Below are positions 1 to 5,503 of a DNA stretch of 5,918 nt, in pieces. Source of the stretch: an uncultured Oscillospiraceae bacterium (lineage in GTDB: Bacteria; Bacillota; Clostridia; Oscillospirales; Ruminococcaceae). The DNA is taken from the NCBI GenBank assembly GCA_910578755.1, contig CAJTSZ010000056.1, forward strand, positions 8,213-14,130. The letters are read 5' to 3'. A model generated the notes under the pieces. That model saw nothing but the letters and a program-made list of their open reading frames with translations. It did not search any database and was not told where the DNA came from. Made by a program: the position numbers and the translations under genes. Every line of letters starts with the position of its first letter. Positions within the stretch are counted from its first letter, which is position 1.

Positions 1-547
1 AGTTGAAAAAGCCGTTTTTTTCGTCCAAGGTTTCTATACTTTCTTCGCTTATTTCATGGGAAAGTATTTTTGCCTGGGGAATATGTACAATGATCTCCTT
101 GCTGAATTCCCGCACCGTTACTGTAACTTCGTTTACATCTACACCTGCCTTAATTACCCCGTCCCACTTGGCAATAAAGGACTTTGTGGTAAAAGAGAAG
201 GGGACCTCCTTCCCAAACAGGCGCGCAGGGTCTTCAAACTTGCCTGCGTCGGTGTATAGGTACTCCACTGTGGCCAATTCCCCAATATCCTTTATTTCCG
301 ATTGTATCAGCGCTACATCTACTCCCCGGGAGGCCACCTCGTATTGGACAATAGGGTCCGAAAGCCGGGCGTTTTCTTCCTCTAATTCCTTTATGGCAGC
401 TTCATACTTTTCACTTGCGTTTGTATAGCCCTTGGAATACAGTACCCCTACAACCAGCAACAGTACAACCGCAAAAACTGCAAGTTTAATAAGCCCCCAC
501 TTCCATTTGCCCCACAAAATCACGGCAGCGTTTTTCATTTCGTCCAT
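1..547 (-). CDS. DUF4230 family membrane-anchored protein (N-terminal part, cut by window edge)
   Basis: Read on the minus strand from ATG 547-545, this frame stays open for 182 codons and leaves the window at position 1 with no stop, so the C-terminus is missing. A ribosome binding site (AAGGGGGAA) lies just upstream. Residues 1-17 are basic and Trp-rich, about 18-37 form one membrane helix, and about 44-63 are charged and heptad-like (EKYEAAIKELEEENARL). From about 70 onward the sequence matches what I know of DUF4230: an 'ELATVEY.YTD' stretch (90-100), 'TTKSFIAKWDGVIKAGVD' (120-137) and 'IPQAKILSHEI' (156-166). The family is widespread in Bacteroidota and Bacillota and has no established biochemical function. 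Topology suggests an N-terminal anchor with the domain outside the membrane. A 141-codon open frame on the opposite strand (3-428) is its shadow. Family assignment is from memory of the motif; the function is unknown. Confidence 0.85.
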   Translation of the reverse strand, partial: MDEMKNAAVILWGKWKWGLIKLAVFAVVLLLVVGVLYSKGYTNASEKYEAAIKELEEENARLSDPIVQYEVASRGVDVALIQSEIKDIGELATVEYLYTDAGKFEDPARLFGKEVPFSFTTKSFIAKWDGVIKAGVDVNEVTVTVREFSKEIIVHIPQAKILSHEISEESIETLDEKNGFFN

Positions 548-573
548 ACCCTTCCCCCTTGTCTGTTTTTGGT

Positions 574-630
574 ATAATATGCAGTATTATGGTACCATAT
601 TACAGGTTATTTTACAATATATGCTGTAAA
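574..630. promoter_or_regulatory. Palindrome-rich control region upstream of the DUF4230 gene
   Basis: Three inverted repeats sit in 57 bases of AT-rich DNA: ATAATA-TGCAG-TATTAT (574-590), the perfect 12-mer TATGGTACCATA (588-599) and TTTACA-8 nt-TGTAAA (611-630). The first two overlap. On the minus strand TATTAT (579-574) is a possible -10 for the DUF4230 gene, but I find no good -35 at the right distance. The arrangement resembles operator sites for a dimeric repressor overlapping a promoter, which is an inference; the sequences match no regulator motif I can name. Confidence 0.35.
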
Positions 631-658
631 CTGTCCTTTTAAGAAAAGTACAGCCAGG

Positions 659-687
659 TTGATGCAGCAATTTATATATGATACAAT
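659..687 (+). promoter_or_regulatory. Sigma-A promoter of the barstar-like gene
   Basis: The -35 TTGATG (659-664) and -10 TACAAT (682-687) are separated by exactly 17 bases, and TG at 679-680 one base before the -10 makes it an extended -10 promoter. Transcription would begin near 694, giving a leader of about 29 bases to the GTG start at 723. The GGAGG at 712-716 lies within that leader. Confidence 0.7.
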
Positions 688-722
688 CAGCTTGGTAAAT
701 TGGGATTTGATGGAGGTATTTT

Positions 723-1133
723 GTGAGGTATACAGTCACCATTGATGGAACACATTTTTCAACCATAGATGAGTTTTTTGATGAGATAGATAAGTTGTTG
801 ACCCAAAACCGTTCATGGGAAACAGGGCATAATATGGATGCTTTCCATGACTTGCTTCGCGGGGGGTTTGGTATGCATGAAGTAGGTGAGGGAATTGATT
901 TTTATTGGATACATGCAGATAAAAGCCAGCGAGACTTTGGATATGAAGCTACCGTATTATACTGGGAAGAAATCTTTCAAAAATGTCATCCAACAAATCG
1001 CCATGAAATAATGTTAAAAATTAAAGCGGCTAAGGCACATGAGGGCAAAACGTTGTTCGATATTATAGTTGATGAAATATTGAACAAAAATGATTGGTAC
1101 GACCACACATTATATTTTGATAATAAATATTAG
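723..1133 (+). CDS. Barstar-like ribonuclease inhibitor family protein
   Basis: This 136-residue protein starts at GTG 723, six bases after GGAGG (712-716). Its first 50 residues align with barstar without gaps: the 'TIDG' strand (6-9) matches barstar 'VING', and 'GHNMDAFHDLLRG' (35-47) matches barstar 'GENLDALWDCLTG'. Asp39 and Asp43 therefore fall on barstar Asp35 and Asp39, the acidic residues that enter the barnase active site; barstar Trp38 is His here. The protein is longer than classical barstar (about 90 residues), with a Trp/Tyr- and acid-rich middle and a C-terminus ending DHTLYFDNKY. Barstar-family proteins bind and block guanyl-specific ribonucleases, and many serve as immunity proteins to nuclease toxins. 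No such nuclease is visible in the window, so either the target is encoded elsewhere or this is an orphan immunity gene. It has its own promoter (659-687) and is visibly AT-richer than the kinase/transporter genes, consistent with horizontal acquisition. Confidence 0.8.
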   Translation: MRYTVTIDGTHFSTIDEFFDEIDKLLTQNRSWETGHNMDAFHDLLRGGFGMHEVGEGIDFYWIHADKSQRDFGYEATVLYWEEIFQKCHPTNRHEIMLKIKAAKAHEGKTLFDIIVDEILNKNDWYDHTLYFDNKY

Positions 1134-1310
1134 ATAACTTCCAGTTTATTGGGCGATGGCTGCCTGTATTAGTTAGATATTTTGACCAACTGTTTTATCA
1201 AATGGCCAGAGCAATATCAATTTGAAATATGTAAAACCTATTTAGAGAGAACCCACATTGCCCCATAATACAAAAAGCAGAACACTCCATAACGACCCTC
1301 ATCCAAAGCG
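1134..1310. other. Gap between convergent genes with a possible coding remnant
   Basis: This stretch separates the 3' ends of the barstar-like gene and the cysteine-rich gene. In the barstar frame, after its TAG and a second TAG at 1170-1172, codons 1173-1265 encode 31 residues (including NCFIKWPEQYQFEICKTY) ending at TAA 1266-1268. Its composition looks protein-like, but there is no start codon with a ribosome binding site. I see no convincing terminator hairpin for either flanking gene. Confidence 0.3.
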
Positions 1311-2078
1311 TTAATCCACCCCACTTACAAAACCACGGTAGCCGCCTGCTTTACTGCGCGGGCTATAGTGTTGGCACAGATATGTTTCCTGCCGCCCGTC
1401 AAAGTCCTTTCCTTCAAGGAACCGGAAGAAATCAGCCTTACTATTCACCTTTAAGCAGTCGTCCTTGTGGCGGCAAAAACAGAGCATACTGCCGTAATCA
1501 TCACTGCCATAGGGAGAATAATCGGAATATTGGCAGGTAAAACAGCACTTTATGTAATAATCCTCCTTTATTTGCTTAGAAATATTCTCCAGTGCAATAT
1601 CAAACCACAAGGTTTTTTCCGTACTTTTATAGTACTTTCCATCTACAGAAAGGGAAAACTCCTGTACAATCACATCATCAGCATACACCCTTACATTGTC
1701 ACACATTATAATGCTGTGCGGTTTTGACATATCAGGCTTGGTGTATTGGAATGAAAGAAAAAGAACCCCTGGAATAAGCTGTTCATCCCTTTTCCTAAAA
1801 ACGGTTACGGGTATTTCAACTTCCAAAGCAAAACCTTGCAAATCATATAGATAAGGGGAGGATTCGCAGCCTCCCCATTTTAGCAAGGAAAATTTTTTAC
1901 TGGCCTCTTCCCATTGCTCCTCATCCTTCAGATGAAAACCGCTAAGGCTTGAACTGCAAAAGGTAATATTGTCTAAAGTAAATGAAAGCGGCTCTGTACT
2001 GTAGTCTTCCTCTGTATTTATAATTTCTATAGGCGTATTATGCAAGGCGTCCCTGTAATGGGCTTTCCAACGCTGCAT
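1311..2078 (-). CDS. Cysteine-rich conserved protein of unknown function (DUF6304-like)
   Basis: The frame is open from 2123, but the best start is ATG 2078-2076, eight bases after a perfect AAGGAGG, giving 255 residues. There is no signal peptide or membrane segment, so it is probably cytosolic. The N-terminal half is beta-rich and acidic. The C-terminal third carries 'CCFTCQYSDYSPYGSDDYG' (178-196), then CFC (200-202), Cys208, 'EGKDFDGRQETYLC' (222-235) and a 'GGYRGF' end. Cys 178, 179, 182, 200, 202, 208 and 235 could bind a metal ion, which is inference. The 'SDYSP(Y)G ... ETYLC' pattern reminds me of DUF6304 proteins known from Bacillota and actinomycetes, but I cannot confirm this without a search. 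It converges on the barstar-like gene and shares its AT-rich composition; nothing here fixes a function. Confidence 0.75.
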   Translation of the reverse strand: MQRWKAHYRDALHNTPIEIINTEEDYSTEPLSFTLDNITFCSSSLSGFHLKDEEQWEEASKKFSLLKWGGCESSPYLYDLQGFALEVEIPVTVFRKRDEQLIPGVLFLSFQYTKPDMSKPHSIIMCDNVRVYADDVIVQEFSLSVDGKYYKSTEKTLWFDIALENISKQIKEDYYIKCCFTCQYSDYSPYGSDDYGSMLCFCRHKDDCLKVNSKADFFRFLEGKDFDGRQETYLCQHYSPRSKAGGYRGFVSGVD

Positions 2079-2122
2079 CCTCTTTTCCTCCTTTTTGCGC
2101 ATATTACGCATATATAGGTACA

Positions 2123-2128
2123 ATTATA
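2123..2128 (-). promoter_or_regulatory. Probable -10 element of the cysteine-rich gene
   Basis: A perfect TATAAT lies on the minus strand at 2128-2123, about 45 bases before the ATG at 2078. No good -35 sits 16-18 bases upstream; TTGTAG is present but 22 bases away. The element argues that translation starts at 2078, because an initiation codon at 2123 would fall upstream of the transcription start. Confidence 0.45.
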
Positions 2129-2184
2129 GCGGCATTTAAAATAACTGGCGCTACAAGCAAAGCGTTTGTGCTGCATTGCTGCAC

Positions 2185-2230
2185 AATAACCCCCCAGCCT
2201 AAGCAATGCTTAGGCTGGGGGGTTATTTTT
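2185..2230. terminator. Perfect 20-bp stem-loop terminator, probably bidirectional
   Basis: Arms 2185-2204 and 2208-2227 are perfectly complementary (AATAACCCCCCAGCCTAAGC with its complement) around a 3-base loop. On the plus strand the hairpin runs into ATTTTT. On the minus strand the U-rich part is the TTATT that closes the stem, 20 bases after the stop of the ECF gene at 2248. Its position makes it the terminator of the kinase/ECF operon, although the better T-tract faces the other way. It would also block rightward transcription from entering that operon antisense. Confidence 0.85.
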
Positions 2231-2247
2231 AAACTTTGGTTTTAAAA

Positions 2248-3003
2248 TTACCTTCCCCCTTGGGTGGAAGCCACCTTGCGGAACACCGGCGCTAGCAGGC
2301 AAGCGATAACAACGGCAATAACCGCGTTGGTAAGGGATGTAAGCAGGCTGGTAGCGCAGGCAGCTATGGTGACATTGAGTGGTTCCTTATGCAAAAAGTA
2401 GTAGGTAATAAACTTTTTGCCAATGTAAAGGACAATGTAGCACACCTGGCCGGCAACGCCCCCGGCAATAATTTTAGCCGAAGAGGAGCCGCTTTTTTTA
2501 CCCCCGCCGGCAATAACACCGGCAACATAGGCCATAATAAACTTAAAGGCAAAGGTAAAGGGGGAACCAGCAATAAACTGGGGAATTGTAAGGTCGTACA
2601 GCATAGAACCGATACCGGCAGAGAGGCCGCCAGCCACTGGCCCTAAGGAAAGGCCAGCCAAAAGGCAGAAGGCATTGGCCACGTGTACCCGGGTAATATC
2701 CCCGCCAATGGCCAGGGGAATGGTGAAGGAAATGTAGTTGGAAACAAAAACAATGGCGCCCATCATGCCAATAAAGGCAATTTCCCTGGTGGTAAACCGT
2801 TTTTTGGCTGCGGGCGTTTTTACAGCGCAAAAAACCGCGCCTGCCCCGCCTAGGGCTGCCAAGGCAAAATTGACTATAGGGGATTTGCCCGCCAGGGCGG
2901 CTGCGGCAAAAAACAGGGCCACCATAAGGCACAGGGCCAACCCTGCTGTCCATAGTATTTTTATTTTGTTTTTGTCTGGCGCTGTGTGTTCCTGGTTTGT
3001 CAT
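2248..3003 (-). CDS. ECF-type transporter substrate-binding (S) subunit, probably for vitamin B6
   Basis: This 251-residue hydrophobic protein starts at ATG 3003-3001 with GAGGTG (3016-3011) about seven bases upstream. After a short charged N-tail (1-15) there are two helices at about 17-38 and 43-61, then a core with helices near 75-99, 106-125, 127-145, 150-168, 178-198 and 212-238. The core has the look of ECF S-components: 'REIAFIGMMGAIVFVSNY' (73-90, the helix that normally docks on the EcfT coupling protein), 'IPLAIGGDITRVHVANAF' (95-112) and a small-residue-rich 'LSLGPVAGGLSAGIGSML' (118-135). The S subunit captures one vitamin and works with EcfT and two EcfA ATPases, which are not in this window, as usual for group II systems. 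The pyridoxal-type kinase ends 43 bases upstream on the same strand, so a B6 vitamer is the likely substrate (compare PdxU/PdxU2 predictions); hydroxymethylpyrimidine (HmpT-like) is the main alternative. The two extra N-terminal helices are more than the usual six-helix core. Confidence 0.85.
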   Translation of the reverse strand: MTNQEHTAPDKNKIKILWTAGLALCLMVALFFAAAALAGKSPIVNFALAALGGAGAVFCAVKTPAAKKRFTTREIAFIGMMGAIVFVSNYISFTIPLAIGGDITRVHVANAFCLLAGLSLGPVAGGLSAGIGSMLYDLTIPQFIAGSPFTFAFKFIMAYVAGVIAGGGKKSGSSSAKIIAGGVAGQVCYIVLYIGKKFITYYFLHKEPLNVTIAACATSLLTSLTNAVIAVVIACLLAPVFRKVASTQGGR

Positions 3004-3046
3004 AACAAATCACCTCATAATTTCCCCACAGCCATTCCAACGGGGC

Positions 3047-3910
3047 TTACAGCAGGGAATACCCCTTAATGTTGCACCGGTTGCCCAGCACAGCAAGCTC
3101 CTTTTCCAGCATAACGCCGTGGCGGGTATCTGTAGAATAGCTGAAGGTCGTTTTAATACATTGTTCCACAAAATAGGTTGCGCGGCCCATGGCAATGGGC
3201 AGGCTGTCCCCGGTTAAAAAGCCTCCGGTAAGCACACTGGCAAAAATATCGCCAGTGCCGGGGTAGGAAACAGGCACATAGTCGCAGGGGACAATCCAAT
3301 AGGAATTATTTTGTTTGTCGTACCCCACATTGGCAATAGAGCCGGATGCCATAGGCACCCCGGTAATTACCACATAATTTGGCCCTAACTCCCCCAGCTG
3401 GGCCAGCAGGCTTTTGGCCTGGGTGCGGGAAAGCCCCTGGCTGATGTAGGGAATTTTCAGCAGCATACAGGCCTCGGTAAGGTTGGGGGTGATTACGTCC
3501 GCCACCTGCACCAGTTCACCCAGCCGGCTGCGCATAGCCTCGGTATAGGTGCGGTAGGCCTTGCCATGGTCTCCCATAACGGGGTCCACTACAGCCAAAG
3601 CATCCTGATAGGTGTGAAAAAATTCCAAACAGTGGTCAATTTGCTCCTGGGAGCCTAAAAAGCCGCTGTAAATACATTCAAATTCCAACCCAAGGCTTTT
3701 ATAGTGGTTTAAGCAGGGAACAATAAAACTGGTAAGGTCCCTAAATTCCACTTCTCCAAGCCCGCCGGTGTGGGAGGAAAGGATTGCCGTTGGCACAGGG
3801 CACACCTGTACCCCCATAGCGGAAAGAGTGGGCAGAATAACAGAAAGGGAGCAGCGGCCAAAGCCGGAAAGGTCGTGAATTGCGGCGACCCGTTTTGGAC
3901 GGTTGTTCAT
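3047..3910 (-). CDS. pdxK: Pyridoxamine/pyridoxal kinase (PdxK/PdxY-like, ribokinase fold)
   Basis: The enzyme transfers phosphate from ATP to the 5'-hydroxyl of B6 vitamers (pyridoxal, pyridoxamine, pyridoxine), trapping them in the cytosol and feeding PLP salvage. With ATG 3910-3908 the product is 287 residues, the usual length; the AAAGGAGG eleven bases upstream supports this start over a TTG at 3934 that would overlap that same site. Motifs run in family order: 'AAIHDLSGFGRCSLSV' (9-24, vitamer-binding), 'TAILSSHTGG' (41-50), 'IYSGFLGS' (80-87), 'VVDPVMGDHGKAY' (107-119, Mg-ATP region), 'ITPNLTEA' (140-147) and 'YPGTGDIFASVLTGG' (216-230) with the anion hole and catalytic Asp221. It closely resembles the clostridial 'pyridoxamine kinase' clade; the pdxK symbol is a convention choice, as pdxY is equally used. 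It is the first gene of an operon with the ECF subunit. No disrupted catalytic residue is seen. Confidence 0.95.
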   Translation of the reverse strand: MNNRPKRVAAIHDLSGFGRCSLSVILPTLSAMGVQVCPVPTAILSSHTGGLGEVEFRDLTSFIVPCLNHYKSLGLEFECIYSGFLGSQEQIDHCLEFFHTYQDALAVVDPVMGDHGKAYRTYTEAMRSRLGELVQVADVITPNLTEACMLLKIPYISQGLSRTQAKSLLAQLGELGPNYVVITGVPMASGSIANVGYDKQNNSYWIVPCDYVPVSYPGTGDIFASVLTGGFLTGDSLPIAMGRATYFVEQCIKTTFSYSTDTRHGVMLEKELAVLGNRCNIKGYSLL

Positions 3911-3989
3911 TGTTGCAGTAGCCTCCTTTGGCAAAGGTAATTTCCCTACTTTCCTGTTGCAAAGCGTTCTGCAAAAATGCTACAGGTAA

Positions 3990-4018
3990 AGTATACGGAA
4001 CCTTTTCCATTTTATCAA
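3990..4018 (-). promoter_or_regulatory. Sigma-A promoter of the pdxK-ECF operon
   Basis: On the minus strand the -35 TTGATA (4018-4013) and -10 TATACT (3995-3990) are exactly 17 bases apart, each close to consensus. Transcription should start near 3983, leaving a leader of about 73 bases before the pdxK ATG. That leader shows no riboswitch core I recognise, including the TPP motif. Confidence 0.8.
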
Positions 4019-4111
4019 AAAAAACTTTTGCCGTCTTTACTTTTTTAAAAATATAACATTGAATAAAATAGGACGCTATTTTCCGTTTTAAATTGTAAAT
4101 TTTCACAACAA

Positions 4112-4134
4112 AAGCAGGGCTGTTAAGCCTGCTT
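4112..4134 (-). terminator. Weak terminator-like hairpin upstream of the pdxK promoter
   Basis: AAGCAGG (4112-4118) pairs with CCTGCTT (4128-4134); with one bulged base the stem extends to nine pairs around a four-base loop. On the minus strand it is followed by TTTTGTT, so it reads as a weak intrinsic terminator in that direction. It lies about 95 bases upstream of the pdxK -35 and could insulate the operon from leftward read-through; no minus-strand gene ends nearby. Confidence 0.35.
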
Positions 4135-4219
4135 ACTTCAGTGTGGGGCAATTTGTATAAATATCTTAAATATTCCGCCGCAAAAATTGGGCAAAAGGGA
4201 TAAAATCGTTACGTTTGCC

Positions 4220-4273
4220 AGTATTTCGCTGGGGTAACTTTTCCTTAGGGGGAAATACTAATGAAGACCCCCT
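4220..4273 (+). promoter_or_regulatory. Foldable leader upstream of the small-protein gene
   Basis: Several stems compete for the same bases: AGTATTTC (4220-4227) with GAAATACT (4252-4259), a perfect 8-bp pairing around 24 bases; TTTCC (4240-4244) with GGAAA (4251-4255); and AGGGGG (4247-4252) with CCCCCT (4268-4273). Because they share bases they cannot all form together, as in attenuator-like leaders. No poly-T run follows, the promoter is not identified, and the structure matches no RNA family I know. Confidence 0.3.
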
Positions 4274-4332
4274 GTTTCCCGCGGATATTGGCGCTTTGGG
4301 GTGAAATTATAAAACAAAGGAGTTTTACTTTT

Positions 4333-4521
4333 ATGAACGCAAAAAACAGCATTACCCCTATTATTACTGGCGCAGCTGTGACTATGGCTGTTGGTACCGC
4401 TGCTTATATGATGAGTGGGAAAAGCAGCAAGGCAAAGAAAAAACAGCTGAAAAAAACAGCGACCCAGGCTATCCAGGCCGTTGGCGATGTTGTAGACGGC
4501 ATTACCACTATGATGAAATAA
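4333..4521 (+). CDS. Small single-helix Lys/Ala-rich protein of unknown function
   Basis: The start is ATG 4333, preceded by AAAGGAG (4316-4322) and a 10-base spacer, giving 62 residues. An in-frame ATG at 4261 has a weaker AGGGGG site but would add a 24-residue extension lying in the leader hairpins; I prefer 4333. Residues about 7-28 (ITPIITGAAVTMAVGTAAYMM) form one Gly/Ala-rich hydrophobic segment, followed by a basic stretch (KSSKAKKKQLKK, 30-41) and an amphipathic tail (ATQAIQAVGDVVDGITTMM). Small proteins of this plan, loosely like YtxH-type proteins, are common in Clostridia and lack a known role; the positive-inside rule would put the Lys-rich tail in the cytoplasm. It is followed directly by a strong terminator, so it is transcribed alone. 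No partner or function can be read from context. Confidence 0.75.
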   Translation: MNAKNSITPIITGAAVTMAVGTAAYMMSGKSSKAKKKQLKKTATQAIQAVGDVVDGITTMMK

Positions 4522-4533
4522 CCAATCAAGGGC

Positions 4534-4566
4534 AAGCCCCTCAGCAGCTGCTGAGGGGCTTTGTTT
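4534..4566 (+). terminator. Intrinsic terminator of the small-protein gene
   Basis: A perfect 28-base palindrome (4534-4561, arms AAGCCCCTCAGCAG and its complement) begins 12 bases after the stop at 4521 and is followed by TTGTTT on the plus strand. With the minimal loop removed it makes a stem of about 12 GC-rich pairs. Confidence 0.85.
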
Positions 4567-4567
4567 C

Positions 4568-4608
4568 AATAAAATTTCCCCAGCTTCCGCTGGGGAAATT
4601 TTATTTTT
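4568..4608. terminator. Bidirectional terminator of the lipoprotein gene
   Basis: Arms 4568-4584 and 4589-4605 (AATAAAATTTCCCCAGC and its complement) form a perfect 17-bp stem around the loop TTCC. The A/T-rich outer half supplies a U-tract in both directions. It begins just past the lipoprotein stop codon (4612-4610) on the minus strand and also backs up the preceding plus-strand terminator. Confidence 0.85.
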
Positions 4609-4609
4609 G

Positions 4610-5503
4610 TTACTGTTCCGTGGTATAGCGGCTAATTTCCTTAGCGTTGGCCTGCGGGGGCAGGCTGCGGGTCATAATACCGTTGTATAAAATACTGAAA
4701 GCGTCCCCGGGCTGCACATCCTCCCAGTTAAAGTAAAGCTGGGTTTCCTCACTGATGTGGAACACGGCGGTTTGGCCGGGGTTTTCCATGCTTTCCAGCA
4801 GCAGGGAAATGCGGCCTTCCTGTTCCATTTTTTCTTTCAAAATACCGTTGTAAATTACCATATCCGCCCTCCCTAATTTGTTAATACCAATAGCCGCAGC
4901 AGTTTCTCCCTGGGCGGCGCCATAGTAAATTTCCACATAGTCCCCAGGGGTATAGTCCTCCCAGGGGGCGGAGGTTTTTGTGTTTTCATCTATAATAAAG
5001 GTAAGGGAAGGGTAGCCGTAATCCCGGCCGGGCACCTGGGCCACCAGCCAGGAGCCATTCGCTTGTTCCAAAAGCTCTCCCCGGTATTGGGCAGCGTCCG
5101 CTACATAAACAGTTTCGGGCAGGGCGGGCTTCTCTGGGGCCCTTTCCACAAGGGAGATAGCGTAAGCCTGGGCAATTTGCGCTGGAAAGCTTTCTGCAAT
5201 TTCACCATTGTAGGAAATAGAAACTGTGTCTCCAGCCTGGGCGGTTTTTAGGTACTCTACAGAACCTTCCTCGCCAATGCCCTTGGTGGATACGGCAATT
5301 TGGCTTGCAGAACGGCTTTCGGTGGTATCCTCCACCGGCTGCACCAGCAAGGAGCCTTCTGAAACTTCCAAAATAAGGGCTTCAAAGGTGGCATTTTCCG
5401 CAGTGACCGCAGTGGTTTGTTTTTCCTGGGCACACCCTGCAAGGGACAGAATGCCCAACAGGCAAAGGGCTGAAAAAAGGAAAATATATTTTTTATTTTT
5501 CAT
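4610..5503 (-). CDS. Secreted lipoprotein with three tandem beta-rich repeats
   Basis: The 297-residue product starts at ATG 5503-5501, seven bases after AGGAGG. Residues 1-24 are a lipoprotein signal peptide: basic KNKK start, hydrophobic core and lipobox LAGC, with lipidation at Cys24. The mature part holds three diverged units of about 75-90 residues: about 38-120, 137-211 and 214-293. Each opens with a strand pair around 'A..LILEV', 'YRGELLEQ' or 'YNGILKEK', includes in units 2 and 3 an 'I.E.T ... W.D..PGD' segment, and has a Gly-Asp at 91-92, 187-188 and 266-267 followed by (S)YNG (97-100), YYG (193-195) or YNG (273-275). Units 1 and 3 end with 'FPAQIAQAYAISLVE' and 'LPPQANAKEISRY'. This plan resembles small OB-fold lipoprotein domains such as DUF3221/YobA-like proteins, whose role is unknown. 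It is anchored on the outer face of the membrane. It is a single-gene unit; I could not assign its promoter. Confidence 0.85.
   Translation of the reverse strand: MKNKKYIFLFSALCLLGILSLAGCAQEKQTTAVTAENATFEALILEVSEGSLLVQPVEDTTESRSASQIAVSTKGIGEEGSVEYLKTAQAGDTVSISYNGEIAESFPAQIAQAYAISLVERAPEKPALPETVYVADAAQYRGELLEQANGSWLVAQVPGRDYGYPSLTFIIDENTKTSAPWEDYTPGDYVEIYYGAAQGETAAAIGINKLGRADMVIYNGILKEKMEQEGRISLLLESMENPGQTAVFHISEETQLYFNWEDVQPGDAFSILYNGIMTRSLPPQANAKEISRYTTEQ

Larger units (their letters stand above)
3911..4332. other. Divergent intergenic region between pdxK and the small-protein gene
   Basis: This 422-base stretch holds no credible gene. A 136-codon minus-strand frame reaching to 4151 overlaps pdxK in another frame, lacks family resemblance and runs through the pdxK promoter. 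The region contains the pdxK promoter (3990-4018), a terminator-like hairpin (4112-4134), an AT-rich tract around 4150-4175 and a foldable leader (4220-4273) ahead of the plus-strand gene. Confidence 0.6.

Noticed and set aside
3..428. A 141-codon plus-strand open frame at the left edge
   Set aside because: The minus-strand frame across the same bases encodes a recognisable DUF4230 protein with a ribosome binding site; the plus-strand product is Ser-rich and resembles nothing.
2543..3217. Several 60-165 codon frames on both strands within the kinase and ECF genes
   Set aside because: They are shadows of the two well-supported genes and their products have no family motifs.
3911..3983. Possible riboswitch in the pdxK leader
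   Set aside because: The leader is only about 73 bases, and I find no TPP-type conserved core or terminator/antiterminator pair in it.
3741..4151. A 136-codon minus-strand frame overlapping pdxK
   Set aside because: It shares its 3' part with the kinase in another frame, crosses the kinase promoter and ribosome binding site, and has no coherent protein character.
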